DNA of 64,000 bases from Plantago major (lineage: Eukaryota > Streptophyta > Magnoliopsida > Lamiales > Plantaginaceae), in assembly GCA_026545765.1 (NCBI GenBank), contig JAIFAC010000330.1, forward strand, positions 58,389-122,388. Reading direction: 5' to 3'. Each line of letters opens with the position of its first letter. Within the stretch, counting starts at the first letter, position 1. The notes beneath the pieces are model-generated. The model had not been told where the DNA came from, did no database searches, and worked only from the letters and a program-made list of their open reading frames with translations. The translations under genes were made by a program, and so were the position numbers. Of the stretch, positions 32,165 through 43,636 are shown in pieces.

Positions 32165-33524
32165 GTGCAGAACACTCTAAAGACTAATTTAAAGTGGAAT
32201 TTTGATAGTGGATGTGGGCAGCACATGACAGGAGACAAAGCAAATCTGATTGACTACAAAAAATGCAATGATGGACCAATTATCAGGTTTGCTGGAGGAG
32301 ATGAAAATCCAAACATAGGTTTTGGCAATTTAAAGTTTGGAGCCCTTACAATCTCTGAAGTACTTCATGTAAAGGGATTGAAATATAATCTCCTAAGCAT
32401 GAGTCAACTAGTAGACAAAGGGTACACTGTCAAGATCAAGTCAAAACTATGTAAAGTGATTGACAATGAGTCAAAGCATACAGTCTTGGTTGCAAGGCGT
32501 AAAGGAAATCTTTATGTTGCTGATTGGGCATCCGCCACAACCGAAGAATGTCTCTTGGTGAGTCAATCTGGCCACACTGAAGAAAATTGGCTATGGCATA
32601 AAAGAATGAGTCACTTGAATTTCAAAACTCTGAATAAGCTAGCCAAAAAAGAGTTGGTGGTTGGTTTACCCAAAATGGCATATAGAAAAGAAGGTGTATG
32701 CTCAGCTTGCCAAATGGGAAAACAATCCAAAACATCTTTCAAGTCTAAAACTAGACATTCCAGTGAGAGGCCACTGCAGATGTTACATATGGATCTGTTT
32801 GAATCCTCAGTAAATAGTTATGCAGGAAAGAAGTATGGTCTGGTTGTTGTTGATGATTACTCAAGATTCACTTGGGTTGTCTTTCTCAATCACAAATCTG
32901 ATGCAATGGTTGTGATACCTAACTTGCTGAATAAGCTCGAAGTCATGAAAAATGACAAGGTATCTATAATCAGAACAGACCATGGTACTGAGTTTGTGAA
33001 CCAGTACATCGAAGAGTTTTGTACTTGCAAAGGTATACAACATCAACTATCTTCTGTAAGGACACCACAACAAAATGGTGTTGCTGAAAGAAAGAATAGG
33101 ACCCTGAAAAAAGCAGCAAGAACAATTCTTGCTGACACTGAAATAAGTGAAATCTATTGGGTTGAAGCTGTAAACACATCATGCTACACTCAAAATAGAT
33201 GTTTTATTAAGAAACACTCCTTACGAGCTTTTCATTGGTAGACCCCCTAGTATCAAACATCTAAGGGTGTTTGGTTGCAGATGTTTCGTTCTTAACAATG
33301 AAAAAGAATACTTGAGAACATTTCAACCAAGGGCAGATGAAGGAGTATTTCTTGGTTATTCTCTGAATAGCAAAGCCTACAAAATCTACAACAAAAGAAC
33401 GCAAAAGATCGAAGAATCTATTCATGTAGTGTTCTATGAAGGAAACAATAAAGTACTCTTGAATGATGATCTCTCAGATAGGTTCAAAGAACTAATGATT
33501 AAAGATTCTCAAAAGGATCCATGA
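32165..33524 (+). pseudogene. copia-A protease and integrase
   Basis: First half of pol. Protease motif WNFDSGCGQHMTGD with the DSG at 32204-32212. Pre-integrase zinc part WLWHKRMSHLNFKTLNKL then CSACQMGKQSK. The integrase core has Asp in HMDLF (32792), Asp in RTDHGTEF (32978) and Glu in GVAERKNR (33086), giving the D-35-E spacing. Catalytic residues are all present. A deletion of about 10 bases near 33214, compared with copia-B, shifts the frame; reading resumes at 33267 as FGCRCFVLNNEKEYL to 33524, the integrase C-terminal part. A polypyrimidine stretch and CAG just before the first codon (32170) look like a 3' splice site. Confidence 0.92.
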
Positions 33525-34749
33525 AGGAAACAATTCTATCATTCAAATAGAGGATGAGTCTGACGATGAAAAGCAACCTATGCTTAATAACAACCAGATG
33601 ACTCTAAGACATGATGAAGAATTTCCTATGAGAATTCCAGAAATGGAACTGGTTACTGAGAACCTTTATCATGAAGAGGTATCTGAAAATGAGATTGCTG
33701 AAATACAAGTCCCAGATATCTCTAACACTGAAAAAGTGTCAGATATCCATGGCACTTCCCATGTGTCAGATATCTCAGATACTGCACAAGTATCTCATCA
33801 AGATCATATTAATTCACATTCAAATCAAAATGATATTGATCCTACTAGTTCAAAACCCATTATGAAATGGATAAGAAATCATCTTGCAGAGGATGTGATT
33901 GGTCCCATAGACCAAGGAGTTAGAACTAGAAGAGCAATCGCTGAAAATGCAAATTGCCTCTATGGATGTTTCATCTCAAACATTGAACCAAAGACTATAG
34001 AAGAAACATTAAAAGATCAGGATTGGATTTCTACAATGCAAGAAGAGTTGGATAAATTTGAGAGAAACAAAGTCTGGAAACTGGTTCCATTTGTTAATGG
34101 AATATCTGTAATTAGAACCAAGTGGGTTTTCAGAAAAAAAATGAATAAGTCTGGTGAGATAACCAGAAACAAAGCTAGGTTGGTTGCCAAGGGATTCACC
34201 CAGACTGAAGGACTAGATTTTGATTAATCTTATGCACCAGTTGCAAGATTGGATGCAATAAGACTTTTTCTAGCCATTGCAGCTCATAATAACTTTACAG
34301 TTTATCAGATGGATGTCAAGAGTGCATTCCTAAATGGTGAACTTGCTGAGGAAATCTGTGTTGAGCAACCACCAGGTTTTGAAGTTTCCTCAGAAAGTAG
34401 GATGGTCTATAAGCTTCAGAAAGATCTGTATGGGCTGAAACAAGCTCCAAGAGCGTGGTATGATACATTGGCCAAATACCTACTAAAAAGTGGTTTCAAG
34501 AAAGGAGATGTTGATAAAACACTCTTCACATTGAACCATGATGGGAAACTACTTTTTGTTCAAGTATATGTTGATGACATTATATTTGGATCTAAGGACA
34601 AGCAACTTTGTGAGGACTTTGCTGAACTCATGAAATGTAAATTCGAGATGAGCATGATGGGAGAATTGAATTACTTCCTAGGGCTGCAGTTGGAGTGTGT
34701 GCTAGATTTCAGACAAATCCAATGCAATCACACTACAACATTGCTATGA
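33525..34749 (+). pseudogene. copia-A reverse transcriptase (deleted after active site)
   Basis: RNA-dependent DNA polymerase. The linker is 33525-33900; RT then begins with WISTMQEELDKFERNKVWKL. A TAA at 34225 breaks it (GAG in copia-B), and reading continues [35 protein letters not shown]. The active site YVDDIIFGS is at 34567-34593. After FLGLQ about 229 bases present in copia-B (53730-53958) are missing, which removes the thumb and shifts frame into CVLDFRQIQ. It cannot yield full RT. Confidence 0.92.
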
Positions 34750-35293
34750 AGATATTAAGGTATGTAAAGGGTACTGTAGAAGTTGGATTGTGGTATCCAA
34801 AAGACAGTGGATTGAGTTTGGTTGGCTATTCGGATCTCGACTATCTTTGGATCATTGCTTGATAGAAAAAAGTACCTCAGGAACTTGTCAATTTCTTGGT
34901 GCCAGATTGATATCATGGTTCAGCAAGAAACAAAACTCAATTGCTACATCTACCACAGAGGCTGAATATATTGCTGCTAGGTGTTGTGCTTCACAAATAT
35001 TGTGGATACAACAATAACTCAGAGACTATGGACTCAATGAAGAGAAAACTCCCATTTTCTGTGACAACACAAGTGCTATTGCCATAACTCAGAATCCTAA
35101 GTTTCATGCTAGAACAAAGCACATTGATGTTAGACACCACTTCATCAGAGACCATGTTGAAAAAGGCAATATAGAGATACTCAAGATTGGCACTGAAGAC
35201 CAACTTGCAGATATCTTCACTAAGCCACTACAAGAAAGTAGATTCTTAGCCTTAAGACACAGTCTTGGACTAATGGAGCTACCTAAGAACTGA
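34750..35293 (+). pseudogene. copia-A RNase H
   Basis: RNase H end of pol. It starts [20 protein letters not shown], then YSDLDY where copia-B has YSDADYAG; a small indel shifts frame there. [20 protein letters not shown] follows with [10 protein letters not shown] (Glu), a TAA at about 35015, then FCDNTSAIA (Asp), [27 protein letters not shown] and the terminal TGA at 35291. The spacer begins right after. Defective because of the frame break and stop. Confidence 0.9.
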
Positions 35294-36066
35294 ATAAGTT
35301 CAGATATCTGAAGAAGATATCAAAGGAGAGACAAGAGAAATCTGGAACAGGTATCCAGAAAAGAGGAATCTGAAACGAGTATCCAGAAACCATAGGGTAA
35401 AATAGCTATTTAAAGATCTCTGAGATGGGTACTCAGATATATCTAGATCACTCAGTGACGGGGAACACAAAAGAGAATAGTACAACTGTCTACAGTTAAC
35501 TACTATCTTGAAATTTGAATTATATCTATCTTTGTGAAAAACTTTGAAAAGACAACAAGTATAAGATAGAATCAGATACAACAGTGTTCTCATTCACACA
35601 GAAACGTGATCCAGATAGCTAATAGCCAAAATTCATTAAATAAGCACAATTACAATTGTTGATTGGTGAAGAAGCAATGGTGACCCTTGATGAAATGGGC
35701 GATTGATCTTTACGACAGAGATTAACTCTCAGTAAATAGTGGACTGTTGAAATTCAGACAGGGCCCACTATGCATTTAATGCCGAACAAGCTTTTACGCA
35801 CGCCTGTCTGCAATACACAGATAACTACATACAAAATTAATTTGTATGTATGTGACTGTTGAGATTACATTGCTATATATATAGGATTTTGGCAAAAGAA
35901 TTCACTTTCGCCTAATCTAACTTTCCGACTTGCACAAGAATAGCAAATTTCTTTCTTCTATTTTCTCTGCAAATCCCTACTCCCAAATTAGTTTTTCTGC
36001 AAAGAATCACTAATCTTTCACATTATTCTCTTTCAGACCTTCGAAAAACTCACGCTATATAAAGAG
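35294..36066 (+). other. copia-A spacer between pol and third ORF, with internal promoter-like elements
   Basis: No coding signal. First come repeated TCTGAAACGAGTATCCAG-type blocks, then a region conserved in copia-B (54560-55329) and in the relic at 19739-20266. The TATA-like CTATATATATAGG lies at 35873-35885, about 180 bases before the ATG. A pyrimidine tract and CAG at 36036 resemble a 3' splice site but are not kept in copia-B. Confidence 0.65.
35873..35885 (+). promoter_or_regulatory. TATA-like box upstream of third ORF, copia-A
   Basis: CTATATATATAGG followed by ATTTTGGCAAAAGA; the copia-B counterpart is TTATATATAGG with the same flank (55133). The distance to the ATG (about 180 bases) fits a promoter plus short 5' leader. 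Function is inferred. Confidence 0.5.
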
Positions 36067-37962
36067 ATGGCCCCCAAACGATCAACTACCCAGAAATCCC
36101 AAAAAACTACCACTGGTACTGCTGAAAAGCAAGCACCAGAGTTGGTAGTTATTAACAATCGATTGGTAGGGAACTTCAATCCCGATCATTGGACTTCAAA
36201 TCACAGAATGATTTGGGCTGGTGCCATGATTGAGGAATACCTCACGGCTGTTATTGAAAGTCAAGCCGACAAGAAGTTAATCCCTGACATGCTTGAAAAG
36301 GCACAAATCAAGGGTTTTCTATCTGTTGTTCCCAGTGGAGTCTCTTCACTGGATGTACTGTAATTTTACAACAACTCCAGGATTATATCCTGTGTTACAG
36401 AAGGCACTGCAATAGTGTCTATAAAAACGTCAGTCCAAGGAAAGAAAATCCTTTTGGACTCAACAACTTTCTACAAGTTGTTTGACCTTCAAAATCTTGG
36501 AAAGGATTTTGAAATAGACACCAAGGATGATGATCTCTTTGAAGGTGTAAAACAATTGTACAGTGATGTGTGTGATCTTGAAAAATCAGATACACCCACT
36601 GATTTCAAGCTTGCTGACATTAGAACCAGACATTTTTGGTTCATCAGGATATGGCATGCATTCTTCACAGATGCTTTGATGGTGCGCAAGGAGGTGACCC
36701 GGATAAGCCAAGAATGCTGGATGATGATGTTCTTATTGCAACAACAAGACAAAACGCTGGAAAACCCTTTCAATTGGGGAAAGTACGCCTTCATGAAATT
36801 TGTGAAGAAGATTCAAAGCTTTGAGCCTACAATCGCTAAGGGACTTGCTGATCCAAAGACCACAGTAAACTATGGTCTAAAGATATGCTACTTGCTGGAA
36901 AAGCTTGGCATTGAGCTTAGAGAGAAGGCTGACATAGCCAACAGTAACCTACTCTACAAATATGAGTATACGAACATGATGAAAAAGGTTACTGGATCTC
37001 AGAAAGGTTCAGCGAAAAGGCGAAGAGGTATCTGAGGGAAAAGTTGCGACCAAGAAGCCCAGAACTTCACGGAAGAAGTCTGCTGGCAAATCAGAAGGCA
37101 CACCCATTGAGGTTGTCGATTCCCAGATACATGCCGTCGCTGCAGATGAACTCATCAATGAAGATGAACTCATCAATGCTGCAAAAGAGGTATCGACTAC
37201 TGAACAAGTAGACTCAGCAAGAGAAAGTGCTTTCAGAAATGTTAAGACTATTGCCGAAAGCCTTGTTGATGAACTCATCAATGCTGCTAAAGAAAGTAGT
37301 GATAGATACCAAGCCCTTTCTGCAGAAACCGCAGGAATTATGGATCAATCAGTTCCCAATGCTGATGAGAGCTCTGACGATGAAGATGATGAATTAGTCA
37401 TCTCTAAAGTCCTAGAAAAATCAAAAAGGGCTAAGGTTACTGAAAAGGTAACTGGTGTAGAGGTATCTGAAGAAGAACCTACACCACAGGTTCTGAACAA
37501 GCACTTGTTTCAAAGGTTACTGAAGAAGCAACTTTGTCCAAGGTAACTGGACAAATTACACCATCAGAGCAAGAAAGCCTAAAGCATATTGAAGATGCTC
37601 TGATGAGTGATAACTTATTGTTGGAGGATACTGCCATTGCCTCAACACTCAACAGTCTGTCTCAAGCACAACAACCACAACATCCAGATAAGGATACTGC
37701 TGAAATGGTACTTGAGCTGCAGATACCAGCATCTTTCATTGCTGAAGAAAATCCTGCAAAAGAGCAGGTTCCCCAACTCAGTGAGAGGGATCAAACTGAG
37801 ACACTTGCTCAGAATGATCAACTAGGGGAGGCAACTGAGTTGCATACTCAGGCAATGTCTGAAGTACCTGAAACTTCAAACAAAGAAGAAGAAATGGAAC
37901 AACAAGACCGACGCATAGAAGGGTCACAAGTTCCATAGACCAATCAGCCTGACATTGCTCAG

Positions 37963-38042
37963 GTATCTGAATGGTTTAACTCTCTACTTGTTATATTTTG
38001 TGCCACATAATCTTGTTATTTAATAGAATTTCTTTGTTATAG
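37963..38042 (+). other. Putative intron 1 of third ORF, copia-A (80 nt)
   Basis: CAG|GTATCT to TTATAG|GCT, phase 0, T-rich. The copia-B counterpart 57208-57287 is also 80 nt. Confidence 0.72.
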
Positions 38043-38150
38043 GCTGAATTAGAAACACGAGAACAAGAGTAAGCTGAGAAGCTTGCCTCAGAAACTGAGA
38101 AGGAGGCTTTCACACCCTCACAACTTAAGGAATTTGAGCCTGTGCTACAG

Positions 38151-38228
38151 GTGATAGAGAGTTCCTTCAAATATAATTTTTCAGATATTCATTGATACAC
38201 TTGACTAATAAGTGTTTGTTTCTAATAG
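38151..38228 (+). other. Putative intron 2 of third ORF, copia-A (78 nt)
   Basis: CAG|GTGATA to TAATAG|GCT, phase 0, with stops inside. Copia-B counterpart 57396-57474. Confidence 0.72.
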
Positions 38229-38336
38229 GCTACAACTGAGAAGAAAAATGAAGAGACTGAAAACTCTATCTCTTCAGAGAGGAATCCAGGCTTCAAGGCC
38301 TCTGAGGAACAAGTATATGAACCTTCTGTAGAGAAG

Positions 38337-38415
38337 GTATTTCATTCAGATATTTCTACTCCTCAAAGAATAATCTCTGATCATTTTTCTTAGACTAACA
38401 CATTCTACTTAACAG
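38337..38415 (+). other. Putative intron 3 of third ORF, copia-A (79 nt)
   Basis: AAG|GTATTT to AACAG|GTT, phase 0, with stops inside. Copia-B counterpart 57577-57661. Confidence 0.72.
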
Positions 38416-38565
38416 GTTCAAAAAGAAGTAGAAGTTGTTGAGGAGTTGCCCACTCAATCCTCACAACATATGGAAATTGATGAGGCATCAAGGCCTTCAT
38501 CACAAGAAAAGATTCCAGAAACTGCACAAGTTTCTGTGAGACAAACATCTAAGCCTCCAACAGAG

Positions 38566-38647
38566 GTAATTGACATCTCAGATATCTGATTTGTCAATAA
38601 AAATTTTCTTGATAAAATTTCCTAAGTGTTATGTTTTTAATTCTCAG
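38566..38647 (+). other. Putative intron 4 of third ORF, copia-A (82 nt)
   Basis: GAG|GTAATT to TTCTCAG|GTT, phase 0, with stops inside. Copia-B counterpart 57811-57895. Confidence 0.72.
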
Positions 38648-38767
38648 GTTCTAGCAGAAAGAAAGGTTGATGAGGACCAGACTTCCAAGTCTCCACCTCA
38701 CAACATGATATCTGAGGCAACCTCTGTCTCTGTAGTACAAGTCTCTGAGCCTGATTTGCTCATTCAG

Positions 38768-38845
38768 GTAACTCAGAAACCTAACTACACTCTTACTCAG
38801 ATATATACACAAGTTTTGAATCTAATTCAGAACTCTTTCTTTCAG
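38768..38845 (+). other. Putative intron 5 of third ORF, copia-A (78 nt)
   Basis: CAG|GTAACT to CTTTCAG|GCT, phase 0. This one happens to be open in frame. Copia-B counterpart 58012-58089, also 78 nt. Confidence 0.68.
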
Positions 38846-40469
38846 GCTCAAACAAGTGCCACGAAGGTCCCTGATGATGAGAAAAAGGACCTACTTCCCT
38901 TCTTCAAGGCTCATACCCTGCCAAAGCACATTCAATGCTTCAAGAAATGGCAGAGGTTAAGGTGCTCTGATCTCTCTAAAATATTGAGAATCACAGATCA
39001 ACCTACGAGACGAGCACGAGCTCTTGACTTGGAGAACTACATCCATGCAATGTTCCCCATGGAACAGTATCAAGTTGCGACTTTATTGCATAAGGATTTC
39101 TCCAGAGAAGTGGCACACAAGTTGATTCAAGCCTTCAATCAAGCTGATAGTCAAACAAGATTACAGAATGGCATTCAAGCCAGTCCTGCCCCAAACTCTA
39201 TAATTTATTCCTTCTGAGCAAGAGGAGGTTAATGGGCAGAAGATCACTATTCCTAAAGTGATTAATCTTTTATCTGAAGACGATGAGGAGGAAGAAATAG
39301 ATGAGAATAACTTTGATGAACCTTCCTCTGACCATCACAAAAAGGATGATGATGATAAGGATGATGATGATGCCCCTGCACCAGGGACGGGAGGGATTCC
39401 ACAAGGAAACATTACCTCAGCTACTGAAAATCACACTGAGAGGACATCACAACAATCCTCTCCTCCATCTCCTCAGAAATCTACTCATCCAACTCCCCAA
39501 CACAAAGATACTACTGAGCAAGTAGTTGAGCACTCTGAAGGAACAACTCAGAAAATATCAGATGCACAAGCCAGAGTTGCTCAACTCAAACAACTGTTGG
39601 AGGAAGAACAACAGCTACATCTTCAACTGGAAGAAAAGATAGCTGAATCCAAAGCAAAGCTCCAAAAGATTGAAGATCAAACAATCAAGGAAATGGAAGC
39701 TTATGCTGAAATGAAAGAACTCCAGCTTGCTGTTCAGGAAATTGCTGAGGAATTAGATACTGAGCAAGTATCTAGTGACAAGCATGATGCTAAGGCTGCA
39801 TTCCAAAAAGATGTACCATCCTCCTCACTGAAAGGAAAGAAACCCATCTCTGAGATGGTTGCTGGACTAGAAAACATTGATGAAAATGTCCAAGAGGATG
39901 AAGATGACTGGGCTGATAACTCAGATGATGAAGAAGACAAGACATTGGTAGAACACTGCAATGAACATTTAGCGGTTTCTCATTTGAAAAGGAAGCTGAT
40001 TGCTCCTACAATATTCAGCAAGTTGCCAAATGTCAACTCCAATGAATACTTGAACAGATATCAAGTACTGGCCAAATTGAAAAAGGAGTTGTTTTCTCAA
40101 GTTAAAGCCGCCACTGCATCAGTCCCTGCAGAATTGAAAACATTCACTGAGCTCATCACTCAGAGAACAACTAGTCTGGTCATTCCTCAAAAAGATCTAG
40201 GCATGGTTAGGGATGATGACCAAAACTTGGTTGCAAAAGCCTTTGAAGAGGCTTGCTATGCTGCTGGAAAAGCAGATGATGTTCAAGGCCCACTGGCAGA
40301 GCTTACTGATAAGGATACTGGTCTTATCAAACAAAATCAGGAGCTCAAAGCTGATCTGAAAAAGTTGGTTGCTGCTTACAACTATCTTCAAGGCAACTTC
40401 AACTCCCTTTCAGAATCCTTTGTGATTCTTAGTCAGTCAACAATGACTAAGGGGGAAGAATATCAAGAT

Positions 40470-40516
40470 GCTCAGAGAGGAAGAGGAAGAGGAAGAGGAA
40501 GAGGAAGAGGAAGAGA
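40470..40516. repeat. GGAAGA simple repeat coding (Arg-Gly)n
   Basis: A run of GGAAGA-type units in the third ORF encodes alternating Arg and Gly, followed by a GAA run at about 40709-40732 encoding poly-Glu. Confidence 0.9.
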
Positions 40517-41635
40517 AAACAAAAGAAAATCTGAACAACCACCTCTCAGATTAAATGAGCCCTCCTCCAGTCAGACTGCTCTACAGATAGTGGCCACCAC
40601 TCAACTTCCTGAACAAGGAATGACAACAAGGGCCAGAGCACAGAAACCTCCAAGGAGTACCAAGGCTACAAGGAGAAGACAAGTAAGAGGGATTGATGAA
40701 TCTTCTGAAGAAGAAGAAGAAGAAGAAGAAGAAGGCCAATTCAAATCCCTGGGAAATGAAGAAGGCTGCAAAACTCTCACAAGAATTAATCTTGATGATG
40801 ATGATGAAGAGATTGATGAAGATGAAGCTCCTCTTCATAGAAAAAGGAAAATTAATAGCCTAACTGAGCCCATAGCTACAAAGCCTTTGGCAGCTAAAAC
40901 ACCCTCTGGAAATACCAAGTCTATCCAGGGTGGTTCTTCAAGCATTACCTCAAAGGATTATTCAAGACAAAGGAGGAACAGGCTGAGAGCTGAACAAAGA
41001 TAGCTTCAACTACCACTCAGGCCTGAAGAAGCCAAGATTGAGTATTTGAAGACCAACAGTGACTCCTCTGTCTACAGGTGCAATAACATAAGAATGGCTA
41101 CTGGATTCTAGAACTTAAGCATCTACTGGTAAACTCAAAATTTCCAGAACCAATCCATAAACAGCTCATGGCATGGAGAAAAGACAAGTCAATCTTGATT
41201 AACACCAACCACATCAAAGCCTGGTTGGATTTTGAAGTAATCAAGAGAATAGAAGCCATGAAGAAGGACCTCTCTGATGTATGTCCTTATGGAAAGCCAG
41301 ATGATGTGCAGAATTCGACATTTTGGAGCAGCACAAGAGCAAGACTTGTTGTGGAACCCTATGAGTCCTTCTACTTAACTGAAGATAAATACAAGGGTTA
41401 CATCAGATATCTGAAGATCATTTATGAATACTTCAAGCTATCAGATATAAGAATCGAGCGTGCCTGGAAGTGGGGAAAGTATCTGTGGGTCAAGCACTTT
41501 GTCAAGAAAAATCCTACCAAAACCTACAAGGAAGTCTGTGGATTTGCCAGAGACACAGAGATGATTGTTAGAACTCTTCTCTATGACTACTCTGATGATA
41601 TCAAAAGGTTTGGTGATAGGAAATTTGCAGATTGA

Positions 41636-42013
41636 TCCATGGAACTGCTTTTGAAGACTTGAAGTGTTGAAGACTTGAAGACTAGTTCATTAGGATGTCT
41701 ACTTGGAGCTTGGTTACTCCTGTTGTCCTAATTCACTATGTATTTTTATCTTGCTGACAGAGCTAAATTGCATTATGTACTAAAGTTATCTGTAAACATT
41801 CTCTGTAACATATCTGATGAACTTACTCTCAGATATTATTTTCTATAAAAGATAACTTGTCGAAAGATCACACCTTGTGATTTGGTTGGTGTTTACTTTA
41901 CGCATAATTATATGAATTGAAAATCATAAGAAATGATTAAGTAGTGGATTGTTTCCTCATCCAAATTTGTAATAGGTCGATAGTCATCGTTATTATGATC
42001 AAAATGGGGAAAT
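41636..42013 (+). other. copia-A 3' non-coding region and polypurine tract
   Basis: About 365 bases without coding signal, ending in the purine-rich AAAATGGGGAAATT (42000-42013) directly before the 3' LTR. Confidence 0.8.
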
Positions 42014-43636
42014 TTTTAGGAATATTCTGTTTAGATTTTGATCGAACCTAATGACTTATCTTAGCTCGAAAGGTGATTAGTACTCTTAGTTCACTTGAAC
42101 AACGTAAAAGAGGAAACTCACTAAGTATGATAGTCTAGCAAATCTTGTATAGGATGTTAGGTCTCGAAATGTAATTTTATTTTCAAGAAGACCAAGAAGA
42201 AGGCATCCAGGAAGCGTTCAACAGTTTGAAGATTTGAAGACTGCACAAGATTGCTGAAGACAAAGGTTTTTCAGATACCTATGTCCAGATATCTTGAAGA
42301 AACAAGTGTTTCGAAACACAATTGTTGCAAAAGATATCTGAGAATAAAAGGTTTCTGAGACGAGGAAAGTGCCCACAGATATCTACACTCAGATACCTTG
42401 GACATAAAATATGTTTCTGAAAAGAAATATATTATAACAAAGTTGTTTCAACAAGTGGTATCTGGAGTTGTGGTAATCGAACATGCAAAGCTTCAGAAAA
42501 CTCAGATAGAATAAGTTCTCTGATACAATGCATAGTTCCATTGGCACTACAGGACAAAGTATAGTATAGTGCATTAAATGCGCGGACAGAAATGTCTGAA
42601 CAAAAACGGTAGCCGAAAAGAAGACAAAGGCACTCTGATTATACTCAGATATCTATAGTTTGAATTTGATTTAAACCTAACGGATACTATTCAAATGGCA
42701 CTGAAGTTCATCTATAAATATCAACACTTAAACTGCTTGAGAAAACACACACTAAAAAATACAGAACTTATACTCTCACAAGCTCTCTCAAGCTTACTAC
42801 TTACCTTCAAGCTTTCTGTTGCGACCAAAGCTCTTGATTATAAGTAGCACCAAAGTTCTAAGTGTCCTGATCCTTAACGAGCATTGTTATTTGTGAAAGA
42901 GTTTCACTAAAATTTCATATCTGAGTTTCATTCTCTTGAACACTTACCATAGACTTGGGTCAGTAGAGAACAAGATACCATACATTGCAAAGTGTATTAA
43001 GTATACTTGATTCACAGAGCTATCTGAATAACTGAACAAGTTATTAAAGAAACTCACCTGACAATTTACCTTAACCAACACCTTAAACGGCGTGGAGTAC
43101 AGGAAGTACTTAGTTTGGGAAACTAAGGAATAACTCCAAGGTTATTGAGCACAGGAAGTACTTAGTTTGGGAAACTAAGGAACAACTCAAAAGGTTTCTG
43201 AGTACAGGAAGTACTTGGCTGTGGAAGCCGGGGAATAACTCAGGGGGAACACTTGGTTGGGAACCAAGTGTATTTAGGAATCAAGAGAAAATATTTGTAA
43301 GGTTACCTCATTTATCTGTCTTAGTGGATTCTAGGTCTGAAAAAGGCCGAAGTGGATTAGTTGAAGGATTACGCCACCTTCAGATACCACTATAAAAAGA
43401 CTTGTGTTATTTACTTTCTGCAGTTTATTACTTGCTTTACTTATCTTGCAAAGTACTTACACTCATCTTGCTGAGCACGTGCACTTATCACAGAAAAGTC
43501 TTCCGCTCTCTAAAATTAAGTATTAGATATCTTCACAGATATCTGAGAAACTGTGTTTATCGACAAAAGTTTTAAAAGACTATTCAACCCCCCCCCCCCC
43601 CTTCAGTCTTTTACTTTGCCGTTATCTGGACCAACA
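42014..43636 (+). repeat. copia-A 3' LTR
   Basis: 1623 bases. Its first two bases read TT instead of TG; it ends CCAACA. It lacks about 150 bases of the 5' LTR, mainly a deletion near 42925 relative to 28665-28815. It retains the hairpin repeats (43109-43127 perfect; 43249-43271 a perfect 10-bp stem) and a run of C near 43587. Several differences from the 5' LTR are of the CAG-to-CG kind (42040-42075). Confidence 0.92.

Larger units (their letters stand above)
36067..41635 (+). pseudogene. copia-A third ORF (env-like position), multi-exon, with stops
   Basis: Large unknown protein after pol, where SIRE-type elements carry an env-like ORF; I see no signal peptide or membrane anchor. The start is ATG 36067 (MAPKRSTTQKSQKTTTG), conserved in copia-B. 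Order: globular N-terminal part (to about 37000); basic KKPRTSRKKSAGK, NLS-like; acidic Glu/Asp-rich part; five short exons with intron-like gaps (37963-38845); FKKWQRLRCSDLSKILRITD; a long acidic/coiled-coil part (39258-40430) with an (RG)n run GRGRGRGRGRGRENK; poly-Glu; a C-terminal domain MAWRKDK to GDRKFAD ending TGA 41633. Damage: TAA 36361 (GAA in copia-B), frameshift near 37010, TAG 37936, TAA 38068, frameshifts near 39190 and 41005. No function claimed. Confidence 0.8.
27732..43636 (+). mobile_element. copia-A: large Ty1/copia element with a third ORF after pol
   Basis: 15.9 kb: LTR, tRNA-Met primer site, gag with zinc knuckle and coiled coil, pol in copia order, a ~770-base spacer, a ~5.5-kb third ORF with intron-like gaps, polypurine tract, LTR. 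Target duplication tatag/tatac (27727-27731, 43637-43641), one mismatch; the inverted relative at 22271-22327 shows the empty site. Size and a large ORF after pol fit the Maximus/SIRE lineage. Several stops and deletions make it defective. LTRs differ by scattered changes plus some CAG/CTG-type differences. Confidence 0.93.

Noticed and set aside
36053-36066. CTATATAAAGAG immediately before the third-ORF ATG as its TATA box
   Set aside because: Transcription from it would start after the ATG. The element 180 bases upstream is the better candidate.
39258-41003. 581-codon open frame as a separate host gene
   Set aside because: It lies inside copia-A, continues the third ORF and has a clear counterpart in copia-B at 58470-60200.
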